From CAZWLD01 sp964634685 (GTDB taxonomy: Bacteria > Bacillota_I > Bacilli_A > Acholeplasmatales > JAEDCM01), in NCBI GenBank assembly GCA_964634685.1, contig CAZWLD010000004.1, positions 1 to 64,000 of the forward strand: a DNA stretch of 64,000 nt. The letters are read 5' to 3'. Both the position numbers and the translations under genes were made by a program. Every line of letters begins with the position of its first letter. Within the stretch, counting starts at the first letter, position 1. Positions 53,066 through 60,939 of the stretch are shown here, piece by piece. A model generated the notes under the pieces. It had not been told where the DNA came from. It worked only from the letters and a program-made list of their open reading frames with translations, and made no database searches.

Positions 53066-53983
53066 ATGTTATTTAAATCAATTTTCGAATTAGTTGGTAA
53101 TACACCATTAGTTCAAATTAACAAATTAAATGATACATCAGCAAATATTTATGCTAAGGTTGAATATTTTAATCCAACCGGTTCAGTTAAGGATCGTATT
53201 GCCAAAGCAATGATATTAGATGCGGAGGAAAAAGGATTATTGAATAAGGATTCAATTATTGTTGAGCCGACTAGCGGCAATACCGGAATTGGATTATCCG
53301 CGATGGCAACGGCTCGTGGCTACAAAGCCATCATTGTTATGCCGGATACGATGTCGGTTGAAAGAAGAAATTTAATGAAGGCTTATGGCGCAACTGTTGT
53401 TTTATCTGAAGGTGCAAAGGGAATGAAGGGCGCAATTGAAAAGGCTAATGAAATCAAGGCCGCAAATCCTAATGTTTTTATTCCAGGTCAATTTGATAAT
53501 CCAAGTAATCCAGAAGCTCATTATCTTACAACAGGTCCTGAAATATATCGTGATTTAGATGGTAAGGTTGACGTTTTAGTTGGTGGTATTGGAACAGGTG
53601 GAACGATAACTGGTGCTGGTAAATATTTAAAAGAACAAAATCCGAACATTAAGGTAATTGGCGTTGAACCGTCTTCATCTCCAGTCTTATCAAAAGGATA
53701 TTCCGGACCTCATAAAATTCAAGGAATTGGGGCTGGCTTTGTGCCAAATACCTTAGATCGTGATATTTTAGACGAAGTGATTACGATTGAAAACGACGAC
53801 GCTTTTGCGACGGGTCGTCTTTTATCAAAAGAGGAAGGTATTTTAGTTGGTATTTCAGCCGGAGCTGCGATGAAGGCGGCGTTGATGGTTGCGAATAGAG
53901 AAGAAAACAAAGGAAAAAATATTGTCGTAATTTTGCCAGACGGTGGAGATCGATATATGTCAACTCCTTTATTTACGGAGTAA
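53066..53983 (+). CDS. cysK: Cysteine synthase (O-acetylserine sulfhydrylase)
   Basis: Makes cysteine from O-acetylserine and sulfide with PLP. 305 residues. The PLP lysine is in NPTGSVKDR (about 36-44), with PTSGNTGIGL for substrate binding, GGIGTGGT for the PLP phosphate, and GISAGAA near the end. The start follows AGAGGAAAAG; the frame's earlier ATG at 53009 lies in the promoter's -10 region. The Rrf2 fragment begins 4 bases after the stop. Confidence 0.95.
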   Translation: MLFKSIFELVGNTPLVQINKLNDTSANIYAKVEYFNPTGSVKDRIAKAMILDAEEKGLLNKDSIIVEPTSGNTGIGLSAMATARGYKAIIVMPDTMSVERRNLMKAYGATVVLSEGAKGMKGAIEKANEIKAANPNVFIPGQFDNPSNPEAHYLTTGPEIYRDLDGKVDVLVGGIGTGGTITGAGKYLKEQNPNIKVIGVEPSSSPVLSKGYSGPHKIQGIGAGFVPNTLDRDILDEVITIENDDAFATGRLLSKEEGILVGISAGAAMKAALMVANREENKGKNIVVILPDGGDRYMSTPLFTE

Positions 53984-53987
53984 AGCT

Positions 53988-54143
53988 ATGATTTCGACAA
54001 AAGGTAGATATGCCCTTCGGGCAATGATTGATATTGCCTGTAATGAAAAAAATGGATTTGTTTCATTAAAAGATATATCAAAAAGGCAAGAGATTCCAAT
54101 AAATGTAAAACAGTTTCCCTTTGGAGAGAATATTATCAGGTGA
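53988..54143 (+). pseudogene. Truncated Rrf2 family regulator (CymR/IscR-like)
   Basis: Begins MISTKGRYALRAMIDIA and continues SLKDISKRQEI, the standard N-terminal winged helix of Rrf2 proteins. After about 37 residues it diverges and stops at residue 51; a full protein has about 140. CymR, an Rrf2 protein, controls cysteine genes in Bacillota and binds CysK, so its place after cysK fits. It is probably inactive. The following 170 bases hold no recognisable remainder. Confidence 0.8.
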
Positions 54144-54319
54144 CAAAACAATTTTTTTCAAGTAAACATTACCAGATTTAATGTATTTTTCCAAAGAAGA
54201 AATGTAATAATTAATGATTGTAGCTGATTAAAGATTGTTTACTTGGTCTAGATTAGTTTTTTAATTGTCATAGGTGATTACTCTTTGGTGAAAATATCTT
54301 TTGTATTATGGTCAATCCA

Positions 54320-54348
54320 TTGACAAATGGTCGGCATGCCGATATAAT
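54320..54348 (+). promoter_or_regulatory. Consensus promoter with a palindrome in its spacer
   Basis: Perfect TTGACA (54320-54325), 17-base spacer and perfect TATAAT (54343-54348). The spacer ends in the perfect palindrome TCGGCATGCCGA (54331-54342), which abuts the -10. This is ideal for repression, most likely by the XRE protein encoded downstream. Confidence 0.85.
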
Positions 54349-54368
54349 GAAATTAAGGAGTGATTTTT

Positions 54369-54830
54369 ATGAACCTACAAGAATATTTAGATTCTAGAAA
54401 AATTACCAAATATCATTTGTCCCAAATCAGTGGTGTTCCCAAAACGACTATAATAGATATTTGTTCCGGAAAAAGCTCTTTACAAAAATGCTCTGCCCAT
54501 ACGGTCCAACAAATTGCAAAAGCTCTTGATTGCACGATGGAATTTATTATGACATTAGATTCACCGAAAACGGAGTACGATAATGAAACTGGACTTCCCA
54601 AAAGTAAAGAGTTTCTTGAATGTGATCTTCCACCTTATCTACAAGCTTCATTAGAAAATATGATTGCTTCTTGGAAGATTATAGATAGTGGCGAAACGGA
54701 TCTTCATTGGGACTTAGCCTGGTGTGAGTTGAATGCGGATATTAATTCTGCAGAAGTCGAACAAGAAATATCGAGTGAACAAGCTTGGTACTTGCGTGAA
54801 AAATATTTAAGGCTGGAAAAAGATGATTAA
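54369..54830 (+). CDS. XRE-type helix-turn-helix protein
   Basis: 153 residues. An N-terminal HTH (about 4-60: HLSQISGVPKTTIIDICSGKS, HTVQQIAKALDC) is followed by an acidic C-terminal region of about 90 residues not known to me. AAGGAG precedes the ATG; the GTG at 54360 overlaps that site. The strong promoter with a palindromic site suggests self-repression. Similar proteins occur as antitoxins, but no partner toxin gene is next to it here. Confidence 0.8.
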   Translation: MNLQEYLDSRKITKYHLSQISGVPKTTIIDICSGKSSLQKCSAHTVQQIAKALDCTMEFIMTLDSPKTEYDNETGLPKSKEFLECDLPPYLQASLENMIASWKIIDSGETDLHWDLAWCELNADINSAEVEQEISSEQAWYLREKYLRLEKDD

Positions 54831-54874
54831 TCTGTGATTATTTTTGCTATTCTTTTTGTGAATTTTTAATCAAT

Positions 54875-54901
54875 AGGCTGATGATTTCATCGGCTTTTTT
54901 T
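54875..54901 (+). terminator. Intrinsic terminator after the XRE gene
   Basis: GCTGATGA pairs with TCATCGGC (one G-U), then seven T. Confidence 0.8.
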
Positions 54902-54906
54902 ATATT

Positions 54907-54966
54907 TTGCTGATGGTATTTTTATTTATAATATTCATAATATATAGAAAAAAGAAGAATATTTAA
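54907..54966 (+). pseudogene. 3' remnant of an FtsX-like permease gene
   Basis: The last 19 codons before a TAA read as one hydrophobic helix followed by YRKKKNI. This nearly repeats the end of permease subunit 2 (LLYRKKRNI), and the DNA is also similar (TATATAGAAA.AAGA.GAATATTTAA). It is best explained as the tail of the fourth ABC-operon gene whose head is at 52841. Confidence 0.5.
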
Positions 54967-55009
54967 TAATCGTTTCCGGAAAATCACGAAAACTGAAATC
55001 GTATATATA

Positions 55010-55038
55010 TTTACTTTTTATTAAAAATGATATAAAAT
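55010..55038 (+). promoter_or_regulatory. Promoter of pfp
   Basis: TTTACT (55010-55015), 17-base spacer, TAAAAT (55033-55038). Confidence 0.55.
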
Positions 55039-55073
55039 ACTAACGGTATAAACAATTAAAGGAGAGATATATA

Positions 55074-56732
55074 ATGAAGCTATCACCACTTCAAAAAGCA
55101 AGATACCAATACAATCCTAAATTACCTGGAATGTTGAGAAATGGTATTGCTAGTATTTGTGTTAAGGAAGGAAATGAAACAGAGAGCGTTGCTGATCAAG
55201 AAAAAATCAAAGCTTTATTCCCTAATACATATGGTAAAAAAGAAATTACATTTGAAAAAGGCATAAACACTTCAGTTGCAAAAAAACAAGTAGTAGGTGT
55301 TATTTTGTCAGGTGGTCAAGCCCCAGGAGGACACAATGTTGTTTGTGGACTTTACGATGCTTTAAAAGCCACTAATAAAGATAATGTTTTATTTGGATTT
55401 AAAAATGGTCCTGCTGGATTATTAGAAGACAATTATTTAGTATTTGATGATGAATACATCGATCAATATCGTAATACTGGTGGATTTGATATTATCGGTT
55501 CTGGTCGTACAAAGCTTGAAACAAAGGAGCAATTTGCGGTTGCGGCTGAGGTTTGTAAAAAACATGGAATTACAGCTATCGTCATCATTGGTGGCGATGA
55601 TTCCAACACTAATGCCGCTGTTTTAGCTGAATATTTTGCAGCTAACAACACAGGCGTTCAAGTTATTGGTTGTCCAAAAACAATTGATGGTGACTTAAAG
55701 AACGATGACATTGAATGCTCATTTGGTTTTGATACAGCTACTAAAACATATAGTGAAGTTATTGGAAATATTGAAAGAGATGCTAACTCAGCTAAAAAAT
55801 ATTGGCATTTTGTTAAGGTAATGGGACGTTCTGCATCACATGTTGCCTTAGAATGTGCATTACAAACTCAACCAAATATTTGCTTAATTTCCGAAGAGGT
55901 AGAGGCAAAGAAAATGTCTTTATCACAAATCGCTGATTATATTGCGGATTCAGTCGAAAAAAGAGCAGCTAATGGAATGAATTTCGGTGTTGCGATTATT
56001 CCTGAGGGTGTTGTTGAATTTGTTCCTGAGTTCAAGGTATTAATTCAAGAAATCAATGAATTATTAGCTGGAGCTAAAGCCGAAGCCTTCAATGCTTTAC
56101 CAACATGGGCTGAAAAATATGCCTTTATTGAAAAAGGATTAACTAAAGAATCAATGGCTGTTTTTGCGATTTTACCACAAACAATCCAACAACAATTATT
56201 CTTAGAAAGAGATCCTCACGGAAATGTTCAAGTTTCTTTAATTGAATCAGAAAAGCTATTCTCAGCTTTAGTTAAGGATAAATTAGATCAAAGAAAGAAA
56301 AACGGAACATATAATGGTAAATTTAATGCCCTACATCATTTCTTTGGTTACGAAGGAAGATGTGCGTTCCCATCAAATTTTGATGCTGACTATTGCTATT
56401 CATTAGGATACAATGCCTTTATGTTAATTCAATACGGATATAATGGATATTTATCAAAGGTTTCTAATTTATCTAAGCCAGCTGAGGAATGGGTTGCCGG
56501 CGGAATGCCAATCACAAAGATGATGAATATGGAGCGTCGTCATGGTGAGGATAAACCAGTTATTCGTAAGGCTTTAGTTGATTTAAATGGTAAGCCATTC
56601 AAATTCTTTGAGGCTAATCGTGATACTTGGGCTGTCGAAACAGCATATACATATCCAGGCGCAATCCAATATTATGGACCATCTGAGGTTTGTGATTTAA
56701 CTACTAGAACCTTAGCATTAGAAAAAGAATAA
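55074..56732 (+). CDS. pfp: Pyrophosphate-dependent 6-phosphofructokinase
   Basis: 552 residues, the long PPi-dependent clade. GGDDSNTNAA (ATP-type enzymes have GGDGS) and PKTIDGDLKN (instead of GTIDND) mark pyrophosphate use. SGGQAPGGHN and MGRSASHVALECAL are further family motifs. It converts fructose 6-phosphate to the 1,6-bisphosphate reversibly, sparing ATP in glycolysis. AAAGGAG is well placed. Single-gene unit with its own terminator. Confidence 0.93.
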   Translation: MKLSPLQKARYQYNPKLPGMLRNGIASICVKEGNETESVADQEKIKALFPNTYGKKEITFEKGINTSVAKKQVVGVILSGGQAPGGHNVVCGLYDALKATNKDNVLFGFKNGPAGLLEDNYLVFDDEYIDQYRNTGGFDIIGSGRTKLETKEQFAVAAEVCKKHGITAIVIIGGDDSNTNAAVLAEYFAANNTGVQVIGCPKTIDGDLKNDDIECSFGFDTATKTYSEVIGNIERDANSAKKYWHFVKVMGRSASHVALECALQTQPNICLISEEVEAKKMSLSQIADYIADSVEKRAANGMNFGVAIIPEGVVEFVPEFKVLIQEINELLAGAKAEAFNALPTWAEKYAFIEKGLTKESMAVFAILPQTIQQQLFLERDPHGNVQVSLIESEKLFSALVKDKLDQRKKNGTYNGKFNALHHFFGYEGRCAFPSNFDADYCYSLGYNAFMLIQYGYNGYLSKVSNLSKPAEEWVAGGMPITKMMNMERRHGEDKPVIRKALVDLNGKPFKFFEANRDTWAVETAYTYPGAIQYYGPSEVCDLTTRTLALEKE

Positions 56733-56748
56733 GCTAATCTAATGTTTA

Positions 56749-56776
56749 AAAAAGGCTTCAATGAAGCCTTTTTTTT
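56749..56776 (+). terminator. Intrinsic terminator after pfp
   Basis: AAAGGCTTCA pairs with TGAAGCCTTT, followed by a run of T. Confidence 0.9.
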
Positions 56777-56801
56777 ACAATTAATTAACAAATATTAAAT
56801 G
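56774..56801 (+). promoter_or_regulatory. Pho-box-like repeats before the plsY-like remnant
   Basis: TTTACA (56774-56779), 5 bases, TTAACA (56785-56790), then TTAAAT after 4 bases. It is less regular than the three other arrays in the window, and a TATTAT (56829) lies downstream. It may be a leftover promoter. Confidence 0.4.
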
Positions 56802-56844
56802 CGTTTTTTTTATTGCTTTGGATATTTGTATTATGGATGTAGTT

Positions 56845-57110
56845 ATGGAGTATTTATTAATGATTGTTGGCTTATTATTAGGTGGCATTTTTATTCCTCG
56901 ACAATTTAAACAACAGATTTAAAGGTTGTTTCTGATGATTTAAATTCTGGAACCTTTAATGCTCTTAAGCATTGTGGAATTAAAATCGGAATTATCTGTT
57001 TTACTTTAGTTTTTTTGAAGGGCTTTGTTCCGGTATTTTTCGCATCTCTTTTTTTAAAGCCTGATAATATTTGTTTTTCTTTGATGAGAATATCAAATAA
57101 CCATTTATTA
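56845..57110 (+). pseudogene. Broken glycerol-3-phosphate acyltransferase (PlsY-like) gene
   Basis: The first part (from 56845, MEYLLMIVGLLLGGIFIP) reads as an N-terminal membrane helix and stops at 56922. A neighbouring frame then gives VVSDDLNSGTFNALKHCG and IGIICFTLVFLKGFVPVF, matching the SDDGNPG.NAFK..G and KGF.PV segments of PlsY-like proteins. The frame shift lies near 56905, and the C-terminal two thirds of the gene is missing before the terminator at 57121. PlsY makes lysophosphatidic acid from acyl phosphate; this copy cannot work. Confidence 0.65.
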
Positions 57111-57120
57111 GAAAAGAAAG

Positions 57121-57151
57121 GATTAGAATATCGAACCTCTAATCTTTTTTT
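57121..57151 (+). terminator. Intrinsic terminator after the plsY-like remnant
   Basis: GATTAGA pairs with TCTAATC over a 10-base loop, followed by seven T. Confidence 0.75.
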
Positions 57152-57156
57152 GTTTG

Positions 57157-57185
57157 TTGAAAAGAGAAAAAAAATAAGATATAAT
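57157..57185 (+). promoter_or_regulatory. Promoter of the three-gene signalling operon
   Basis: TTGAAA (57157-57162), 17-base spacer, TATAAT (57180-57185). Confidence 0.8.
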
Positions 57186-57211
57186 TGAGACAAGAGATGG
57201 GAGGGACAAAT

Positions 57212-58867
57212 ATGCGAAATGAAGTCAAAAAAAATATAGTATATATTGGCTGCTTTGTTGTTTTTTTGATAGCTGGTTTTTTTCAAGGTATTGATACTTA
57301 TTTGCCCTATCCATATGATAGCTTTTTAAAAGTATCATCAAACCTTTTGTTTTTTTCGCTTTTAATTATTTGGACTCTTTCAATTAAAAATAGAATCATT
57401 CAAAAATCAACGAGAATGTCTCTTTTATTCATTGCCTGCTGTTTATTTTTTTGGATGATTCTTCGCTTTTATAAATATTACCTTTATTTAGGGGGACCTT
57501 TAATAGAGCGAATAATATGGTACCTATACTATTTCCCTCAGCTTTTCGTTCCTCCAACGATGATTCTAGTTTCTTTGGGAATTGAAAGGAAAAATAATCA
57601 ACCCTTAAAAAAATATTGGTATTTGCTTTACCTTCCTGCCTTTGTTTTGTTTTCCTTTATCATCACCAATGAATTCCATCAATTAGCTTTTTCGATCTAT
57701 CCAAAGACAGAATATACTTATTCATATAAGCATGAAATCATTTATTATTTAGCAATTGTTTGGATTTGCCTTACTATACTTTTAAGTATCATTGTTTTTA
57801 CTGTTAAATCTTCCTTATCAACCGCAAGAAAAAAGGCTTGGATTCCAGTTTTTACAATCGTTTTTGCCTTTGTGTTCATCTTTATTAATTTTCAAATCGG
57901 CCATTTTTTTTATAATGATCCAGAATTGATATCTTTCTTCTGTATTTTAATTATTGAAAGCTGTATCTACATTGGCTTGATTCCATCAAATGATAATTAT
58001 GCTAATTATTTTAGGATTTCTAAAGCCTCAGCTATGATTGCGGATAATGATAATGAGATTGTCTATTTATCAAATAATTCGATTGATATTTCGAAAGAAC
58101 AAATGGCCTCCGCAATTATCGATCCTCTTTATCTTGATGAAAATACGATATTATCCTCAAATAGAATTAATGGTGGTAATGTTTTTTATGTTGAGGATAT
58201 CACAGAAATTAATGAATTAAATTCAGAAATGAAACGAATTAATGAAAAGCTTGAGATGGAGAATTCATTAATCAAGGATGCTAATAAATTAAAAGAAAAA
58301 GAATTGCGAATTAATGAGCAAAATAAAATATATGATTCGGTTTCGGAATCAATCCATAACGAATTAAATATCGTTAATGATATTCTTAAGCAAACCTCGG
58401 CCCATAATGATGATTTTGAAATGAGAATACGTTTGTCTTGCCTTTATATAGCATACATTAAAAGACTCAGTAATTTGATTGTTTCTAATTATGATAATGA
58501 TTTGGTTAATTCAAAGGAATTAGAATATGCTTTAAAGGAGTCAGTTGATTATTTATCATTATGTGGCGTTGATTGTTCATTGTTAGCCTTTTGTGAGGAT
58601 TTGGTTCCTATCCGAGTTATTAAAATGCTATATTTGTTTTTCCAAACCTGTATTATTAAAGCTCTCCCTTCCTTATGCGCTATTATTGTAAGCTTGACAA
58701 TTAATAAAAAAATCGTTTTTCGAATAACATGTGATAATGCTAAAGCTTCTATAGATTCCTCGTTTTGTCAAGATGAGTTAGATAAGCTTGGTGGAAGTAT
58801 TACGATTGAACAGCAGGATGATACGACATATTCAACCTTGTCTTTTGATTTGGGTGGTGATAAATGA
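57212..58867 (+). CDS. Seven- to eight-helix membrane sensor with degenerate kinase domain
   Basis: 551 residues. The N-terminal half (about 1-265) has seven or eight helices and resembles the 7TM N-terminal domains of some sensor kinases. A short PAS-like part follows, then a coiled coil (about 330-375; NSEMKRINEKLEMENSL). An H-box-like SESIHNELNIVND has His382. The ATPase region has no N-box or G-box; only a relic (LGGSITIEQQDD) remains at the end. So it likely cannot phosphorylate and may act as receptor for the next kinase. The ATG at 57212 follows GGGAGG. ATGA-type overlap with the next gene. Confidence 0.7.
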   Translation: MRNEVKKNIVYIGCFVVFLIAGFFQGIDTYLPYPYDSFLKVSSNLLFFSLLIIWTLSIKNRIIQKSTRMSLLFIACCLFFWMILRFYKYYLYLGGPLIERIIWYLYYFPQLFVPPTMILVSLGIERKNNQPLKKYWYLLYLPAFVLFSFIITNEFHQLAFSIYPKTEYTYSYKHEIIYYLAIVWICLTILLSIIVFTVKSSLSTARKKAWIPVFTIVFAFVFIFINFQIGHFFYNDPELISFFCILIIESCIYIGLIPSNDNYANYFRISKASAMIADNDNEIVYLSNNSIDISKEQMASAIIDPLYLDENTILSSNRINGGNVFYVEDITEINELNSEMKRINEKLEMENSLIKDANKLKEKELRINEQNKIYDSVSESIHNELNIVNDILKQTSAHNDDFEMRIRLSCLYIAYIKRLSNLIVSNYDNDLVNSKELEYALKESVDYLSLCGVDCSLLAFCEDLVPIRVIKMLYLFFQTCIIKALPSLCAIIVSLTINKKIVFRITCDNAKASIDSSFCQDELDKLGGSITIEQQDDTTYSTLSFDLGGDK

Positions 58868-60150
58868 TGAAGTTTTACGAGACGCCAATTGTTCTTCAGG
58901 AATACATATTAATTTTTTATACTATCTCCGCTTTATTAATGGTTATTAACTTAATCAATCAGGTTATATTAAAGTGGAATCTAAAAACGATTGCTTTGTT
59001 TGTTGTTTTAATCGTAAATGATGCTTTTTTGACAATGCTTTTGATTGATGGAATGTATTATTATAATTATGGTTATGATGTAGATTTGATCTTGATGAAG
59101 GTCATTAGCACTCCATTATGGCTTATTATCATTCTTTTAGTGCTTTATTTAGCCTGCGGAATTGCTTGTAGCTATTTTCTTCATCGCTTTCGCAAACGTA
59201 AACTATCGCCGATGTCGATTAAAGAAAGTATTGATCATTTGCCGGTTGGTATTTGTATTTATTCTAATGAGGGTAAACCTCGATTAATCAATAGCATAAT
59301 TAATGAGCTATGCTTACAAACTACCGGTAGGGCGTTATTAAATGCGAATACCTTCTGGAGTCTTTTAGAGGAAGGTAAGGTTTTAGAAGGCTGTCTTGTT
59401 ATAAAGGATGGAATTAATCCGATTATTCGTTTTACAAATGATAAAACATATTCCTTTTCAAGGTATGAGCACAATATTGATGGAATGATGTTCTATGAAA
59501 TTGTGGCGGTTGATGTTACAATGGAATCAGAATTAAATTCGAAATTGAAAGAGAAGAATTATGAGCTTTCACAAATCAATACAAGCTTAAAAAAATATGG
59601 TGAAAATATATTGGAATACACTCACGAAAAAGAAAAACTAGCGACGAAAATTCGTATTCATGATGATATGGGAAAGCTTCTGTTATTTACGAAAAAGCAG
59701 CTATCTGAGCCTTTAAATGAAAATCAAAAAAATGATTTATTGAACACTTGGAAGGATACGCTTTTGGAATTTGGAAAAATAAAGGACGATACGGAAAAAA
59801 CCTTTGATGAATTAAAAATAGCTGCCCAATCCTTGGGAGTTGAAATCATTTTTAGTGGAATAAACCCTGATTATGATTTGGTTAGAAGAATTGTTATTAG
59901 CGCGGGAATTGAATGTATGACTAATACGGTCGCCCACGGTGAAGGCAATAAATTATTCATTGATATACAAAAGGATGATAATTGGATTATTAGGTTGTGG
60001 AATAACGGAAAGAATCCAGATGGAGATATTAAGGAAGGAACAGGGCTTTCCTCTTTACGAAATATTGTGGAAAGCGAAGGAGGAATTATGAATTTTCTGT
60101 ATGAACCTCAGTTTACGTTAAAAATAATCCTTACAGGGGGGAAATTATGA
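58864..60150 (+). CDS. Sensor histidine kinase, NarL-partner type
   Basis: 428 residues. Three helices (about 13-35, 42-63 and 80-105), a PAS-like segment (about 120-225), a coiled coil (NSKLKEKNYELSQINTSL), then H-box RIHDDMGKLLLF with His266. The ATPase domain has CMTNTVAHG as N-box and GTGLSSLRNIVES as G-box. This arrangement is that of kinases paired with LuxR-type regulators, as here. It overlaps both neighbours by 4 bases. Confidence 0.83.
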   Translation: MMKFYETPIVLQEYILIFYTISALLMVINLINQVILKWNLKTIALFVVLIVNDAFLTMLLIDGMYYYNYGYDVDLILMKVISTPLWLIIILLVLYLACGIACSYFLHRFRKRKLSPMSIKESIDHLPVGICIYSNEGKPRLINSIINELCLQTTGRALLNANTFWSLLEEGKVLEGCLVIKDGINPIIRFTNDKTYSFSRYEHNIDGMMFYEIVAVDVTMESELNSKLKEKNYELSQINTSLKKYGENILEYTHEKEKLATKIRIHDDMGKLLLFTKKQLSEPLNENQKNDLLNTWKDTLLEFGKIKDDTEKTFDELKIAAQSLGVEIIFSGINPDYDLVRRIVISAGIECMTNTVAHGEGNKLFIDIQKDDNWIIRLWNNGKNPDGDIKEGTGLSSLRNIVESEGGIMNFLYEPQFTLKIILTGGKL

Positions 60151-60800
60151 AGGATGGAAAATACTTAGTAATGGTTGTGGAAGACCAGGAAATGCCACGT
60201 CAATTATTTGAACAATTCATTAAACAATCGGATTGCTTTTTGTTGGCAATTTCAATTGCCAATGCTGAATATGCGGAAATATATTGTATGAATAATGCAA
60301 TTGATTTGATTTTAATGGATGTTTTTACAAAGGAAGGACAAAATGGTCTTCAAGCTGCCGAAAAAATCAAACGAAAATATCCACATATTAAAATAATCAT
60401 CGTTACATCAATGCCTGAATGCTCCTACATCGATCGAGCAAAGGCCATTGGGGTCGAGGGATTCTGGTATAAGGATACCAGCAAGGATACAATTCTTTCC
60501 TTGATGAATCGCGTAATAAAGGGTGAGAATGTCTATCCCGAAATGTCACAACCCGTTATGATTGGTTTAGTAAATAGCACCGAATTCACGAAAAGAGAAA
60601 TTGAAATTTTACGAGAAATGACGGGAGGCTATAGTAATCAGGAGATTGGGGAAAAGCTTGGTATATCGGTTAATGTTGTCAGAAATCACATTTCCAATAT
60701 GCTTGAGAAAACTGGTTTTCGCTCACGAACACAGCTAGCGGTAAAAGCAAGGTCCACGGGTTTGGTTATTTTAGATAAGTCCGAGGATGATATCGATTAG
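60147..60800 (+). CDS. NarL/LuxR family response regulator
   Basis: 217 residues. Receiver with Glu11/Asp12, phospho-acceptor Asp58 in LILMDVFTKEG and Lys in FWYKDTS; LuxR HTH (about 145-205) with FTKREIEILREMTGGYSNQEIG and VRNHISNMLEKTGF. A run of six G before the ATG serves as ribosome site. It probably binds the GTTACA-AA-TGTAAC palindrome before the surface-protein gene. A terminator follows. Confidence 0.9.
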   Translation: MKDGKYLVMVVEDQEMPRQLFEQFIKQSDCFLLAISIANAEYAEIYCMNNAIDLILMDVFTKEGQNGLQAAEKIKRKYPHIKIIIVTSMPECSYIDRAKAIGVEGFWYKDTSKDTILSLMNRVIKGENVYPEMSQPVMIGLVNSTEFTKREIEILREMTGGYSNQEIGEKLGISVNVVRNHISNMLEKTGFRSRTQLAVKARSTGLVILDKSEDDID

Positions 60801-60820
60801 GTTATACACTTGATATGGAG

Positions 60821-60844
60821 AGTCACATTTTTGTGACTTTTTTT
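60821..60844 (+). terminator. Intrinsic terminator of the signalling operon
   Basis: AGTCACA (60821-60827), TTTT loop, TGTGACT (60832-60838), then a T run. Confidence 0.9.
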
Positions 60845-60851
60845 GTTAAGG

Positions 60852-60894
60852 GTTACAAATGTAACTACTCATCCTCATAAATTGATGATAGAAT
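60852..60894 (+). promoter_or_regulatory. Candidate regulator site and promoter of the surface protein gene
   Basis: Perfect inverted repeat GTTACA-AA-TGTAAC (60852-60865). It sits 23 bases before TAGAAT (60889-60894), which lacks a good -35 (TACTCA). This is the layout of an activator-dependent promoter with the site just upstream of -35. Confidence 0.5.
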
Positions 60895-60939
60895 ATGGCG
60901 ATATCATAGATATAGAAATAATTAAGGAGGTATGTAGAT

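Noticed and set aside
56906..57286. Minus-strand open frame of 126 codons after pfp
   Set aside because: The plus strand of the same stretch reads as a PlsY-like remnant and a terminator, so the minus frame is its mirror.
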